Position numbers and translations under genes: made by a program. Below are positions 16,354 to 24,055 of a stretch of 64,000 bases of DNA, in pieces; position 1 is the first letter of the stretch; every line of letters begins with the position of its first letter. Below the pieces are notes generated by a model. It did not search any database. It had not been told where the DNA came from and saw only the letters and a list, made by a program, of their open reading frames with translations. This stretch comes from Streptomonospora nanhaiensis (lineage in GTDB: Bacteria > Actinomycetota > Actinomycetes > Streptosporangiales > Streptosporangiaceae): positions 7,171,224-7,235,223 of the forward strand of contig NZ_CP113264.1 of the NCBI RefSeq assembly GCF_026642255.1. The letters run 5' to 3'.

Positions 16354-16416
16354 GGAGCCTCCCCGGGGATCGAACCCCGGACACGCGAAAGGCCGGTCTC
16401 TCCGACCGTGTGCACC
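16354..16416 (-). other. Partial tRNA-like 3' half, possible attachment-site remnant
   Basis: On the minus strand this reads as a T-arm with loop TTCGATC followed by AGGCTCCG, like a tRNA acceptor 3' strand. The matching 5' strand GGAGCCT and a 7-base anticodon loop are missing, and one T-stem pair is mismatched. A direct repeat GTGCACC lies at 16410-16416 and 16421-16427. AICEs duplicate the 3' end of their target tRNA, so this may be an old att site. Confidence 0.4.
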
Positions 16417-16496
16417 GTATGTGCACCGGCCCGGATCAACCGGCCCTCGCTACCTCTACCGGCCCTACGCTCACCTGCGTGAACTTCGGCCTCGTG

Positions 16497-16581
16497 CGGT
16501 GGAGGAGGGATTTGAACCCTCGAAGGGTTGCCCCTTACCCGCTTTCGAGGCGGGCGCCATCGGCCACTAGGCGACTCCACC
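16497..16581 (-). tRNA. tRNA-Ser (CGA)
   Basis: Class II tRNA: acceptor GGTGGAG/CTCCACC (16575-16581 with 16498-16504), discriminator G at 16497, anticodon loop CTCGAAA with CGA at 16547-16545, CCCGC/GCGGG stem, long variable arm and TTCAAAT T-loop. CCA is not encoded. Confidence 0.95.
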
Positions 16582-16673
16582 GCGAGCAACTCTACCGGAT
16601 GCTCCGCCGTGCGGAAAACCGGATGGCGCGAGCGGTTCCGGCGGCGTCCCGGACGTCCTCCGGGGCGGGCTGG

Positions 16674-17168
16674 TCAGCCGCGGTCCCGACCCCCGCGGCG
16701 GTGCTCGAAGAACGCGGTCAGGAGTTCGGCGCACCTCGCCGCGACGTCCGCGCCGACCAGGTCGGGCGGCACCACCTCCGGCCGGTGGTTGAGCCGCGGG
16801 TCGCGGACCACGTCCCACACCGACCCCACAGCGCCGGCCTTGGCGTCCCGCGCGCCGAAGGCCAGGCGGTCCACCCGGGAGAGCACCGTCGCGCCCGCGC
16901 ACATCACGCAGGGCTCGAGGGTGACGACCAGCGTGCAGCCGCTCAGGCGCCACTCACCGCGTGCGCGGGCCGCGGCCCGCAGGGCCAGCACCTCGGCGTG
17001 CGCCGTGGGGTCGCCCGCCGCCTCGCGTTCGTTGTGCCCCGTCCCCAGGACCGCGCCCGCGGCGTCCAGGACGATCGCCCCCACCGGGACGTCGCCCGTG
17101 GCCAGGGCTAGCTCGGCCTCGGCGACCGCCGTCCACAGCGCGGCGTCGAGGACCCCGCGGTCGTCCAC
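16674..17168 (-). CDS. tadA: tRNA-specific adenosine deaminase TadA
   Basis: 164-aa zinc deaminase that converts A34 of tRNA-Arg(ACG) to inosine. The zinc and catalytic motifs are intact: HAE (His57, Glu59) and PCVMC (Cys87, Cys90). Substrate-binding GVPVGA-type and NEREA elements are visible as GDVPVGAIV and GHNEREA. Length is normal. It is the last gene of a three-gene run, starting 1 bp after the stop of its associated protein, so it is certainly cotranscribed with it. It lies 92 bp from tRNA-Ser(CGA). Confidence 0.93.
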   Translation of the reverse strand: MDDRGVLDAALWTAVAEAELALATGDVPVGAIVLDAAGAVLGTGHNEREAAGDPTAHAEVLALRAAARARGEWRLSGCTLVVTLEPCVMCAGATVLSRVDRLAFGARDAKAGAVGSVWDVVRDPRLNHRPEVVPPDLVGADVAARCAELLTAFFEHRRGGRDRG

Positions 17169-17169
17169 G

Positions 17170-17658
17170 TCACAGCCTCATGGCGTCGAGGATGTCGCCG
17201 AACCCGGCCCGCTCGGCCACGACGGCGAGGACGTCGGCGGGAAGGACGCCGCTGCCGACGGACAGCGAGCGCAGCTCGTCGCCGTCCACGCCCAGGTCGG
17301 TGATCAGGTCGCCGTCGCCCACCGGTACCGGGTTGGGGCGCGCGCCCGCGCTCTCCGAGGGCTGCGGGGCGCCGAGGGCGCCCGCTTCGGAGAGGACCGA
17401 GGCCACGGGGTGGTCGTGGACCACACGGCCGTCCGAGAGGTACACGCGCGGCTCACCGCCGTCGTCCGAGGCGCGCACGACGGCGAACCACTCGTCGTCG
17501 GCTTCCACCAGAAGGAGCGCGCTGTCGCTGCCCCGCTCTGCGGCGAAGTCGAGCATCAGGTCGGTGACGTCGTCGATGACGTCCACGTCCCCGAGTTCGA
17601 CCTCGGTTCCCCGCCATGTCTTCCCGTTGGGGGCGAAGACAGCTGCGAAGGTCGACAC
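17170..17658 (-). CDS. tRNA adenosine deaminase-associated protein (copy 2)
   Basis: 162-aa acidic protein of the family always found next to tadA in actinomycetes, with no known activity. Visible pattern: an N-terminal domain with DVIDDVTDLMLDF and a beta-rich centre (EWFAVVRASDDG, PRVYLSDGRVV), then a C-terminal helical segment (DLGVDGDELRSL, LPADVLAVVAERAGFGDILD). It is a paralogue of the next upstream gene (compare DLGLDEMELGAL and LYPDEVLASVSERLGFAQSF). It is 1 bp from tadA and 42 bp from copy 1. Confidence 0.82.
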   Translation of the reverse strand: MSTFAAVFAPNGKTWRGTEVELGDVDVIDDVTDLMLDFAAERGSDSALLLVEADDEWFAVVRASDDGGEPRVYLSDGRVVHDHPVASVLSEAGALGAPQPSESAGARPNPVPVGDGDLITDLGVDGDELRSLSVGSGVLPADVLAVVAERAGFGDILDAMRL

Positions 17659-17700
17659 CGCGTGCTCTCCTGTTCTCCAGGGTGTTTTACCAGGGGTCCC

Positions 17701-18201
17701 TTACCCCATCCCGTCCAGGACACGCTGGAAGGACTGTGCGAATCCGAGGCGTTCGGACACGCTTGCCAGGACCTCGTCGGGGTACAGGTCGAGATCGCCC
17801 GCGAGGGCGCCGAGCTCCATCTCGTCCAGGCCGAGGTCGGCGACGATGGACAGGTCACCGGCGGGGAGCACCTGGTCGAGGTCGTCGTCGTCGGGGAGGT
17901 CGATGTCCAGGTAGTCGAGGACGTCCCTGGCGACCTGCCAGTCCACCGACGCGGTGACGTCGGAGAGGAAGAGGGAGACGTCCTCCCCGTAGACCCGCAC
18001 GATGATGAAGAAGTCGTCGCCGACCGAGACCAGTCCGAGGGAGCCGCTGATGCTCGGTTGCTGGCGCAGTGCGTGGATCAGGCCCTTCAGGTCGTGCGTC
18101 AGCGTCACGGGGAGGAGGTCGACGTCCCAGTACTCCTCTTCCCTGTACGCGACCGCCGCGAAATCACCCGAGTCGTCGTCACCATGATCGAGTACTGTCA
18201 T
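17701..18201 (-). CDS. tRNA adenosine deaminase-associated protein (copy 1)
   Basis: 166-aa acidic protein, first gene of the tadA operon. Same architecture as the following gene: FFIIVRVYGEDVSLFLSDVT in the beta-rich part, an Asp-rich linker (LPDDDDLDQVLPAGD), and a helical C-terminus. I use the ATG at 18201; a GTG two codons upstream is equally possible. The upstream frame to 18561 is not protein-like. The 320-bp gap to upp carries divergent promoters but no gene that I can support. Confidence 0.8.
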   Translation of the reverse strand: MTVLDHGDDDSGDFAAVAYREEEYWDVDLLPVTLTHDLKGLIHALRQQPSISGSLGLVSVGDDFFIIVRVYGEDVSLFLSDVTASVDWQVARDVLDYLDIDLPDDDDLDQVLPAGDLSIVADLGLDEMELGALAGDLDLYPDEVLASVSERLGFAQSFQRVLDGMG

Positions 18202-18435
18202 CGTCACCCCAACCCGGCCGGTGTATCGGTGCGGACGAGGAAGAGCCGCGCCCGCGCGAGTGCAATGGTAACGATCACTCCCGCTCCGCCGCCTCCCTCG
18301 GTCCGTGTCAGTCCGGACCACGCTCTCATGAGAACGGGGCCCGCGCTGCCGCCCCGGCGGTTCCGTCGGGCCGCCCCGGGAGCGGACGGGCGCCCCCGCA
18401 GGTCCACCGCGTGACAGGCGCGGCTCCGGGACGCC

Positions 18436-18464
18436 CTGTTCCGGGTGGTACGCGCGGTTAGACT
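18436..18464 (+). promoter_or_regulatory. Possible upp promoter
   Basis: TAGACT (18459-18464) is a good -10; the hexamer 17 bp upstream (CTGTTC, 18436-18441) is a weak -35. It lies 59 bp before the upp start. Confidence 0.4.
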
Positions 18465-18522
18465 CGGGCGGACCCCCATCCCCAGCCACCGTCCCGTTAT
18501 CCCAGCTCACCCGGAGAACGCC

Positions 18523-19176
18523 TTGGAAACCCTGGTCGTCGACCATCCCCTGGTCGCGCACAAACTGACCACCCTGCGCGACGTGCGGACCGACTCACCG
18601 ACCTTCCGGCGCCTGACCGACGAGCTGGTGACCCTGCTCGCCTATGAGGCGACCCGCGACGTCCGAGTGACGGACGTCACCATCAGGACTCCTCTCGTGG
18701 AGACCACCGGAACACAGCTGACGCGTCCCACGCCCCTCGTGGTCCCGATCCTGCGCGCGGGTCTGGGCATGCTCGACGGGATGACCCGCCTGCTCCCGAC
18801 CGCGGAGGTCGGCTTCCTGGGCATGGCCCGCGACGAGGACACGCTCCAGCCGGCGACCTACGCCGACCGGCTGCCGCAGGACCTGTCCGGCCGCCAGTGC
18901 TACGTGCTGGACCCGATGCTGGCCACCGGCGGCACCCTGGCAGCCGCGCTCAAGCTCCTGGTGGAGAGGGGCGCGGACCACGTCACCGCGATCTGCCTGC
19001 TCGCCGCCCCCGAGGGACTGGTCGCGGTGGAGCAGAAGCTGGCCGAGACCCTGGCGCCGGACCACGGTGCCACCCTGCGCGTGGTGACCGCCGCGGTGGA
19101 CGAACGCCTGGACGAGAACGGGTTCATCCTCCCGGGGCTGGGCGACGCGGGCGACCGCCTGTACGGCTGCGCCTGA
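18523..19176 (+). CDS. upp: Uracil phosphoribosyltransferase
   Basis: 217-aa salvage enzyme that converts uracil and PRPP to UMP. Clear family motifs: HPLVAHKLTTLRD at residue 8, ILRAGLGMLDG, FLGMARDE, and the PRPP loop YVLDPMLATGGTLAAAL. The C-terminus has DERLDENGFILPGLGDAGDR, as in other UPRTs. The TTG at 18523, with CCGGAG six bases upstream, gives the usual N-terminus; no ATG or GTG start fits as well. Single-gene unit closed by a strong terminator. Confidence 0.95.
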   Translation: METLVVDHPLVAHKLTTLRDVRTDSPTFRRLTDELVTLLAYEATRDVRVTDVTIRTPLVETTGTQLTRPTPLVVPILRAGLGMLDGMTRLLPTAEVGFLGMARDEDTLQPATYADRLPQDLSGRQCYVLDPMLATGGTLAAALKLLVERGADHVTAICLLAAPEGLVAVEQKLAETLAPDHGATLRVVTAAVDERLDENGFILPGLGDAGDRLYGCA

Positions 19177-19202
19177 GCCCTCCCCTCGACCCCAGGAGCC
19201 TC

Positions 19203-19236
19203 AGCGCCCAACCGGATCACCGGTTGGGCGCTTTTT
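19203..19236 (+). terminator. Rho-independent terminator of upp
   Basis: Perfect 13-bp arms (19203-19215 and 19220-19232), loop ATCA, followed by TTTTT. The rest of the 400-bp gap to 19586 has no gene I can support. Confidence 0.92.
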
Positions 19237-19585
19237 CGGCTCTTTTGAACGCCGGACGAATGATCGACCGAAAATCGGGCATTGAACCCGGAGGCAGCCG
19301 CGTCAGACCAGGTGGCGCACCCCTCCGGACGCAAGCGTCGACACGGCTTGCATTAGCCGAATTCATTTCGAGATTGGAACGTAACAGATTAGAGTGATCA
19401 TGGTTCCTGACCACCCATAACCGCGAAGGACAGCCGGACCGAAACCACGCCGCACGGCCGGGGTCCGCCGGAGCGGAGGCCCGTGTCCGCTTCCTGCGCG
19501 GCGTTCAGGCAACCCTCCGCCGACTACCCAAAGACCCCGACCGCGCACGCTGCGCCATCAGCCCCCACGGCCCTCAAGGAGTGAG

Positions 19586-19819
19586 ATGCCCGAGACCCCC
19601 TCCCCCTCGACCGACCGCGACCCCCGCTACGGCTCCGTCGTCGACCGACTGTCCACGGAGTTCTCCGGCGTCCACCACGATTCCACCGTCACCCGTTGCG
19701 TCGACGCCGCCAGACACGGCGCCGAGGACGTCATGGGCCGGGCCACCCCCGATCTCGTCGAGCGGATCGCCCGGCAGCACCTCCAGGTGCTCGCCCTGGC
19801 CTTCGCCGAGCAGCACTAG
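19586..19819 (+). CDS. Small three-helix-bundle protein (DUF3562-like)
   Basis: 77-aa protein. After a Ser/Pro-rich start, the pattern VVDRLSTEFSGVHHDSTVTR ... ELVERIARQHLQVLA-like helices (here DLVERIARQHLQVLALAFA) resembles the small three-helix dimerisation domain widespread in actinomycetes. AAGGAGTG precedes the ATG. Function unknown; no operon partner. The next 318 bp contain no supported gene. Confidence 0.6.
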   Translation: MPETPSPSTDRDPRYGSVVDRLSTEFSGVHHDSTVTRCVDAARHGAEDVMGRATPDLVERIARQHLQVLALAFAEQH

Positions 19820-20137
19820 GGATCTGCTCCGCACGAACCACGAGTTTCGGCCCGACCGTCACTCGCCTCCGGCCGGGGAACCAATCGGTCCCGGGGAAGT
19901 CCCTCCCTTCTCCGGACAAACCATCCCTAATGCCCTGACCTGCGAGGGGCTTCGACCGTATTCCGGTCGACCGAACACTGGTTCACCAACACCACCGGAA
20001 CCGGACAGAGCCCGCAAGCGCGGTAGGCCGGACATACCGCCACGCCGAGGGTGCGCCCCAGGCTTTACGGGCATCATTGTCAATGGAACAATCACTGCTG
20101 GGTTGGTGGGTCAGGTGGATTCCAAGGGGAGTCAGTC

Positions 20138-20302
20138 GTGGCGAAGTTGAAGAAATGGGGCGGCTACGCTCTCATCGGTTTCGTGGCGTTTTATCTGCTC
20201 ACGCAACCTGAAAGCGCCGCTGGTGTGATCCAGAGCGCGTTGGGCGGTCTGATGGGTGGCGCGGAGTCCATGTCCCGCTTCGTCAACGCACTGCTGCCGT
20301 AG
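20138..20302 (+). CDS. 54-aa single-pass membrane protein
   Basis: Starts at GTG 20138 after AAGGGGAG (7 nt spacing). The sequence VAKLKKWGGYALIGFVAFYL gives one short membrane helix near the N-terminus, followed by an amphipathic Gly/Ala/Ser tail ending in SRFVNALLP. The reading frame opens further upstream but without coding character. It lies 18 bp upstream of the PH-domain membrane protein and is probably cotranscribed. Function unknown. Confidence 0.65.
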   Translation: MAKLKKWGGYALIGFVAFYLLTQPESAAGVIQSALGGLMGGAESMSRFVNALLP

Positions 20303-20320
20303 TGGGGATGGACGGGTGCC

Positions 20321-20830
20321 ATGCGGCTCGTAGCGTCGAGTAACAGCGCTCCGGCGTCGGTCAACCGTTACCTTCTGCCGCACGAGCAGGACGTCGTGAC
20401 CATCCGTCGGCACCCCGCGGTCCTCATCGGACCGGTCGGGGCCGTCCTCGGTGCGTTGATCGTCGCCGGCATCATCAGCAACACCCAGATCGCGGACAGC
20501 GCCGCAGCTCTGGCGATCATCTGGTGGCTGTGGCTGCTGGTGCTGGTGTGGTTCGTCTGGCGGGTCGCGGAGTGGTCCGTGGACTACTTCGTCATCACGT
20601 CGGCGCGCCTCCTGCTGACCACGGGGCTGATCACCCGACAGGTCAACATGATGCCGCTGGGCAAGGTCACGGACATGAGGTTCGAGCGGACCCTGGTGGG
20701 CCGCTTCCTCGGCTACGGCACCTTCGTGATGGAGTCCGCCGGTCAGGACCAGGCCCTGAGCCGGATCTCCTTCATCCCGTACCCGGAACAGCTCTACCTG
20801 GAGGTCGTGGGGCTCATCTTCAAGGAGTGA
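20321..20830 (+). CDS. Bacterial PH-domain (DUF304) membrane protein
   Basis: 169-aa protein: N-terminal LLPHEQDVVTIRRHPAVL, two adjacent hydrophobic helices (VGAVLGALIVAGII and ALAIIWWLWLLVLVWFVWRV), then a bPH_2 domain (DYFVITSARLLLTTGLITRQ, MMPLGKVTDMRFERTLVGR, GYGTFVMESAG). Typical of actinomycete YdbS/YdbT-like proteins with a cytoplasmic PH domain. Role unknown; members are linked to envelope stress in other bacteria. Confidence 0.85.
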   Translation: MRLVASSNSAPASVNRYLLPHEQDVVTIRRHPAVLIGPVGAVLGALIVAGIISNTQIADSAAALAIIWWLWLLVLVWFVWRVAEWSVDYFVITSARLLLTTGLITRQVNMMPLGKVTDMRFERTLVGRFLGYGTFVMESAGQDQALSRISFIPYPEQLYLEVVGLIFKE

Positions 20831-20858
20831 GCCGCCGCAGGTCCCGACCACCGTCACG

Positions 20859-20883
20859 GGGCATCCGCCGAGGGCGGATGCCC
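20859..20883 (+). terminator. Hairpin terminator after PH-domain gene
   Basis: 11-bp arms GGGCATCCGCC and GGCGGATGCCC around GAG, 28 bp after the stop. The 20884-21153 stretch has no supported gene. Confidence 0.7.
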
Positions 20884-21153
20884 TTCGTCGTGCTCCGGGC
20901 TCCCCGTGCCGGCCGCGGCCCCGGGTGCGGACCCTGGCGCGGGGCCGCCCCGCCTGATTCGCCCTTCGTTCACCTTCCGTTCACCTTGCCTCGAGGCCAC
21001 ACCTCCCTGCCCTCGCACCGCAGCCGCCCGCATGCCGGGAGGCCCGCCCACACCGCCCCGGCATGGGAGAACACCCCCCGGGGAAGAACCCCTTTCAGAT
21101 CCGCAACACGGCATCCCTACCCAGCGGGCGCGAACCTTCGCAAGCCAATCGAA

Positions 21154-21182
21154 TTGACGCGAAGGTGAACATAGGGTTAACT
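21154..21182 (+). promoter_or_regulatory. Promoter of the 76-aa ORF
   Basis: TTGACG (21154-21159), 17-bp spacer, TTAACT (21177-21182), about 33 bp before the start codon, in a locally AT-rich stretch. Confidence 0.6.
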
Positions 21183-21214
21183 CATAACATCTGATACGGA
21201 AACGAGGAGGGCCC

Positions 21215-21445
21215 ATGGCGCGCTGGACAGACCGTGCACCACACCCCACTCGCTCCGCGACGCCCCGTCGGCGTATCCGCCCCGCGGCTGCGACCCGCCG
21301 TCTCTCCGGCCTTACGCCCGAGCCCGTGCACGTCCCGCAACCGCGCGAGGACGCCGACGCCATCGCGTCCGAATACCCGATCATGCACTGGGTGCTGGTC
21401 ACCGACCACAACGGTCGGACCCGCCCGGAGGCCCGCTGGCTGTAG
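21215..21445 (+). CDS. 76-aa hypothetical protein
   Basis: Very basic, Arg/Pro-rich N-terminal half and a compact C-terminal block (EYPIMHWVLVTDHNGRTRPE, ending ARWL) that looks conserved rather than random. GAGGAGGG lies just upstream of the ATG, with a good promoter upstream and a strong hairpin downstream, so this is a real transcription unit. No family recognised. Confidence 0.65.
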   Translation: MARWTDRAPHPTRSATPRRRIRPAAATRRLSGLTPEPVHVPQPREDADAIASEYPIMHWVLVTDHNGRTRPEARWL

Positions 21446-21518
21446 CCGCACGAGCGACCGTCGAGTGAGCCCTTCGCCACCGCGGCGAGTGCTCCGGAGT
21501 TCATGAAGAGCGAGTGAC

Positions 21519-21554
21519 GTGAAGGGGCCGCCCCTGCGGGGGCGGCCCCTTCAC
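21519..21554. terminator. Long perfect hairpin terminator
   Basis: 16-bp perfect arms (21519-21534, 21539-21554) with a TGCG tetraloop, 73 bp after the 76-aa gene. Confidence 0.8.
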
Positions 21555-21692
21555 GCGTCCCGGAACCGGCCCCCGAACCGGACAACGCCACTCCGCCGCT
21601 AAAACGGTTTGGCAATTAATCAGAATCCGGTCGTCCGCATATAGGCCCCGAAGCGCCGACCGAGAGTGATCCCCGTCTCACCGAAAGCACAC

Positions 21693-21721
21693 TTGACGCC
21701 AGGCAAAACGAGACGTACCGT
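21693..21721 (+). promoter_or_regulatory. Promoter of the ABC-F leader
   Basis: TTGACG (21693-21698), 17-bp spacer, TACCGT (21716-21721). The leader ATG lies 8 bp after the -10, so transcription should begin at or next to it. Confidence 0.65.
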
Positions 21722-21728
21722 CTTGCAC

Positions 21729-21752
21729 ATGAGGCTGTACATCTTCCTGTAG
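21729..21752 (+). CDS. Seven-codon leader peptide upstream of ABC-F gene
   Basis: ATG at 21729 encodes MRLYIFL followed by TAG. It has no ribosome-binding site and sits just 3' of a -10 element, implying a leaderless start. Short uORFs before antibiotic-resistance ABC-F genes usually sense stalled ribosomes and control readthrough of an attenuator. The 256-bp gap to the main start is unusually long for this genome, in keeping with such control. Confidence 0.6.
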   Translation: MRLYIFL

Positions 21753-21801
21753 ATCCGCGCCAGACGCCCGCGTCCGAGCACCGCCGCACCCGCTGCCCAG
21801 C

Positions 21802-21819
21802 GGCGACACCCCTGTCGCC
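21802..21819 (+). promoter_or_regulatory. Hairpin in the ABC-F leader (possible attenuator stem)
   Basis: Perfect stem GGCGACA/TGTCGCC with loop CCCC, 49 nt after the leader stop. Several GC-rich alternatives overlap downstream; the true attenuator cannot be fixed by eye. Confidence 0.3.
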
Positions 21820-22008
21820 CCTCCGGCACCGTGCGGCTCCGCCGGCGTCGCCGTACCGCGGTCGATCCAGGGAAGCCTCAGCGTTCCCGCTGTACCGGAC
21901 CCCGTCTCGCCCGTGCGAGCCCTGTCCGAAACCAGCCGGCACGCGTGCTCCTCCGGCGATCCGCGGCCCCGTACCGCCAGACCGCACCGCAGCCCAGGAG
22001 GCGCGCAC

Positions 22009-23670
22009 ATGCACACCGCCGCACTTCGAGCACACTCCCAGCTCACCCTCGACGAGATCACCAAACGCTACGACGACCACACCGTCCTCGACCGTGTCAC
22101 CCTGACCATCGGCCCGGGCGAACGCGTCGGAGTCATCGGGGACAACGGATCGGGCAAGAGCACCCTGCTGCGCCTGCTGGCGGGCGAGGAGCGCCCCGAC
22201 AACGGGGACCTCACCGTCAGGGCGCCCGGCGGGGTCGGCTACCTGCCCCAGACCCTGGAGGGGGTCGGCGTGCGGACCGGCACCGTGGCGGACGCGATCG
22301 ACTCCGCACTCGCCGACCTGCGGGACCTGGAGGCGCGGCTGCGCGTGGCCGAGGCCCGCCTCGGCTCCGCCACGGCCCGGGAGATGGACGGCTACGGCGA
22401 CCTGCTCGCCGAGTTCGAGACACGGGGCGGTTACGACGCCGACGCGCGCGTCGACGCCGGGCTCCACGGCCTGGGCCTTCCCGGACTGGACCGCGAGCGC
22501 CCGCTGCGCACGCTCTCCGGAGGGGAGCGCTCACGTCTGGCCCTGGCCGCGATGCTGGCGGCCTCGCCCGAACTGCTCCTCCTGGACGAGCCCACCAACG
22601 ACCTGGACGACCGCGCGGTCGCCTGGCTGGAGGACCGGCTCCGGAACCACAGGGGCACGGTGGTCGCCGTCACCCACGACCGCGCCTTCCTCGCCGGAGT
22701 CACCGACACCGTCCTGGAGGTCGACCACGACCTCCACCGGATCAACAGGTACGGCAACGGGTACTCCGGGTTCCTGGCCGCGAAGGCGGCGGCCCGGGCC
22801 CGGTGGATCCGGGAGTACCAGGACTGGAGGGCCGACCTGGCCAGGCAGAGGACGCTGGCGGACAACGGCGTCGCCGCGCTCCGGGCCATCCCGCGCAAGG
22901 TGGACAAGGCCGCGTTCGGGCACGGCGGGTTCAGGATGCGCAGTCGGGCGCACGGCTCCATGAGCCGTATCCGCAACGCCAAGGAGAGGCTGGAGAGGCT
23001 GGCCTCGGACCCGGTGGCTCCGCCTCCGGTCCCGCTCCGCATGACCGCCGAGTTCACCGGGGCCCCGCAAGGGGAGCCCGGCCCGGCGCCGGTCGCCGAA
23101 CTGGAGCGGGTGCGGGTCGACCACCGGCTCGACGTCCCCGCACTGGAGCTGGCACCGGGTGAGCGCGTCCTGGTCACCGGCCCCAACGGGGCGGGGAAGT
23201 CGACCCTGCTCCGGGTCCTCGCCGGGGAGCTGGCCCCCGGCCCGGGTCGGGTCTCCGTCCCGGCGAGGGTCGGCTTCCTGAGGCAGGAGGACGGTGTGTC
23301 CCCCTCCCGGCGGACCGTGCTCCAGGCGTACGCGTCCGGCCGCCCCGGCCCCGCCGAGGAGCACCGGGAGGAACTGGCCTCGCTCGGACTGTTCCGCCCC
23401 AAGGAGATGGACCAGGCGGTGGCGTCGCTCTCGGTCGGGCAGCGCCGCCGGATCGAGGTGGCCCGACTGGCGTCGGGGGTCCACGACCTCCTGCTGCTGG
23501 ACGAGCCGACCAACCACCTCTCCCCCGGTCTCGTGGAAGAGCTGGAGGAGGCGTTGTCGCACTTCACCGGGGCTCTGGTGATCGTGACACACGACCGGAC
23601 GATGCGCGGGAGGTTCGCCGGCCGCCACCTGGAGATGCGGGAGGGGATGATCGTCGGGGACTCCCGGTGA
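22009..23670 (+). CDS. ARE-type ABC-F ribosomal protection protein
   Basis: 553-aa protein with two ABC domains and no membrane segments. First domain: Walker A GDNGSGKST, signature LSGGERSRLALAA, Walker B ELLLLDEPTNDLDD. Second domain: GPNGAGKST, a variant signature LSVGQRRRIEVA, and DLLLLDEPTNHLSPG. Between them lies the long charged inter-domain linker that enters the ribosome in this family. It resembles actinomycete antibiotic-resistance ABC-Fs (protection from macrolide/lincosamide/pleuromutilin-type drugs) rather than housekeeping EttA. ATG 22009 follows CAGGAGG; the extension to 21913 is non-coding in character. Probably induced through the leader peptide MRLYIFL. Confidence 0.88.
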   Translation: MHTAALRAHSQLTLDEITKRYDDHTVLDRVTLTIGPGERVGVIGDNGSGKSTLLRLLAGEERPDNGDLTVRAPGGVGYLPQTLEGVGVRTGTVADAIDSALADLRDLEARLRVAEARLGSATAREMDGYGDLLAEFETRGGYDADARVDAGLHGLGLPGLDRERPLRTLSGGERSRLALAAMLAASPELLLLDEPTNDLDDRAVAWLEDRLRNHRGTVVAVTHDRAFLAGVTDTVLEVDHDLHRINRYGNGYSGFLAAKAAARARWIREYQDWRADLARQRTLADNGVAALRAIPRKVDKAAFGHGGFRMRSRAHGSMSRIRNAKERLERLASDPVAPPPVPLRMTAEFTGAPQGEPGPAPVAELERVRVDHRLDVPALELAPGERVLVTGPNGAGKSTLLRVLAGELAPGPGRVSVPARVGFLRQEDGVSPSRRTVLQAYASGRPGPAEEHREELASLGLFRPKEMDQAVASLSVGQRRRIEVARLASGVHDLLLLDEPTNHLSPGLVEELEEALSHFTGALVIVTHDRTMRGRFAGRHLEMREGMIVGDSR

Positions 23671-23737
23671 GACGGCCGTGACTCTTTGTCGACAAATCGG
23701 CTTGACCACAAATAGGCAAAGAGGCTGACCGATAAAC

Positions 23738-23764
23738 GGGGCCCGTCGCGGGGCGGCGGGCCCC
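23738..23764 (+). terminator. Hairpin terminator after ABC-F gene
   Basis: Arms GGGGCCCGTCG (23738-23748) and CGGCGGGCCCC (23754-23764), one mismatch. Just upstream, an AT-rich stretch carries a spaced inverted repeat CTCTTTG (23682-23688) / CAAAGAG (23717-23723). Confidence 0.6.
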
Positions 23765-23770
23765 TCCTCC

Positions 23771-24055
23771 GGATACACCGTCGACGCCCTCGACCTGTAC
23801 CGGGAGGGGTGCGACCCGGTCCTGCGCCCCGGGGACGAACCCGGCCGGGCGGACCCCTCCGAGGAGTACGCGGCGCACGGCTTCGACACGTCACTGGACA
23901 TCCAGCTGCGCGTGGGGATCTCCGAGTTCTGCGGGATCACCGGGGCCGCCGTGCACCTGGTGCACGACAGCCTGGGCTCACCCGACCTGGACGGCGTGGA
24001 CGCGGCCGTGGACGCGACGGCCTATCCGGGCGCCATGTCGACGAACCGGCTGTAG
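23771..24055 (+). pseudogene. 5'-truncated coding remnant, family unknown
   Basis: About 94 codons with strong high-GC codon bias run without a stop into the 3' end of dnaB on the other strand (GYTVDALDLYREGCDPVL; SLDIQLRVGISEFCGITGAA; HLVHDSLGSPDLDG). No ATG, GTG or TTG start lies between the upstream in-frame stop (TGA at 23726) and residue ~55, so the 5' end appears lost. The last ~11 codons overlap dnaB, so the natural 3' end may also be lost. I do not recognise the family. Confidence 0.4.

Larger units (their letters stand above)
13583..16416. mobile_element. Probable remnant of a pSAM2-like integrative element (AICE)
   Basis: A 2.8-kb island between the mannosidase operon and tRNA-Ser(CGA). 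It holds broken GntR and HD genes, a Clp_N-Nudix fusion, a Clp_N protein, two very small membrane proteins, a fragment resembling the RepSA initiator and a tRNA-like 3' half. pSAM2-type elements carry a GntR regulator (KorSA), a Nudix protein (Pif), small Spd membrane proteins and RepSA, and integrate at tRNA 3' ends, so the composition fits. Integrase, excisionase and TraB are absent, so it would be immobile. Base composition is slightly less GC-rich than the flanks. The boundaries are approximate. Confidence 0.5.

Noticed and set aside
16354..16416. Complete extra tRNA gene
   Set aside because: Only a T-arm and acceptor 3' strand fit; there is no matching 5' acceptor strand or proper anticodon loop, so it is listed as a fragment.
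19177..19585. Small gene or riboswitch between upp and the three-helix protein
   Set aside because: Only the upp terminator is clear; no frame with coding bias or recognisable RNA fold was seen.
21620..21829. Minus-strand 69-aa frame covering the ABC-F leader
   Set aside because: No ribosome-binding site or family; it lies over the promoter and leader peptide, which explain the region better.
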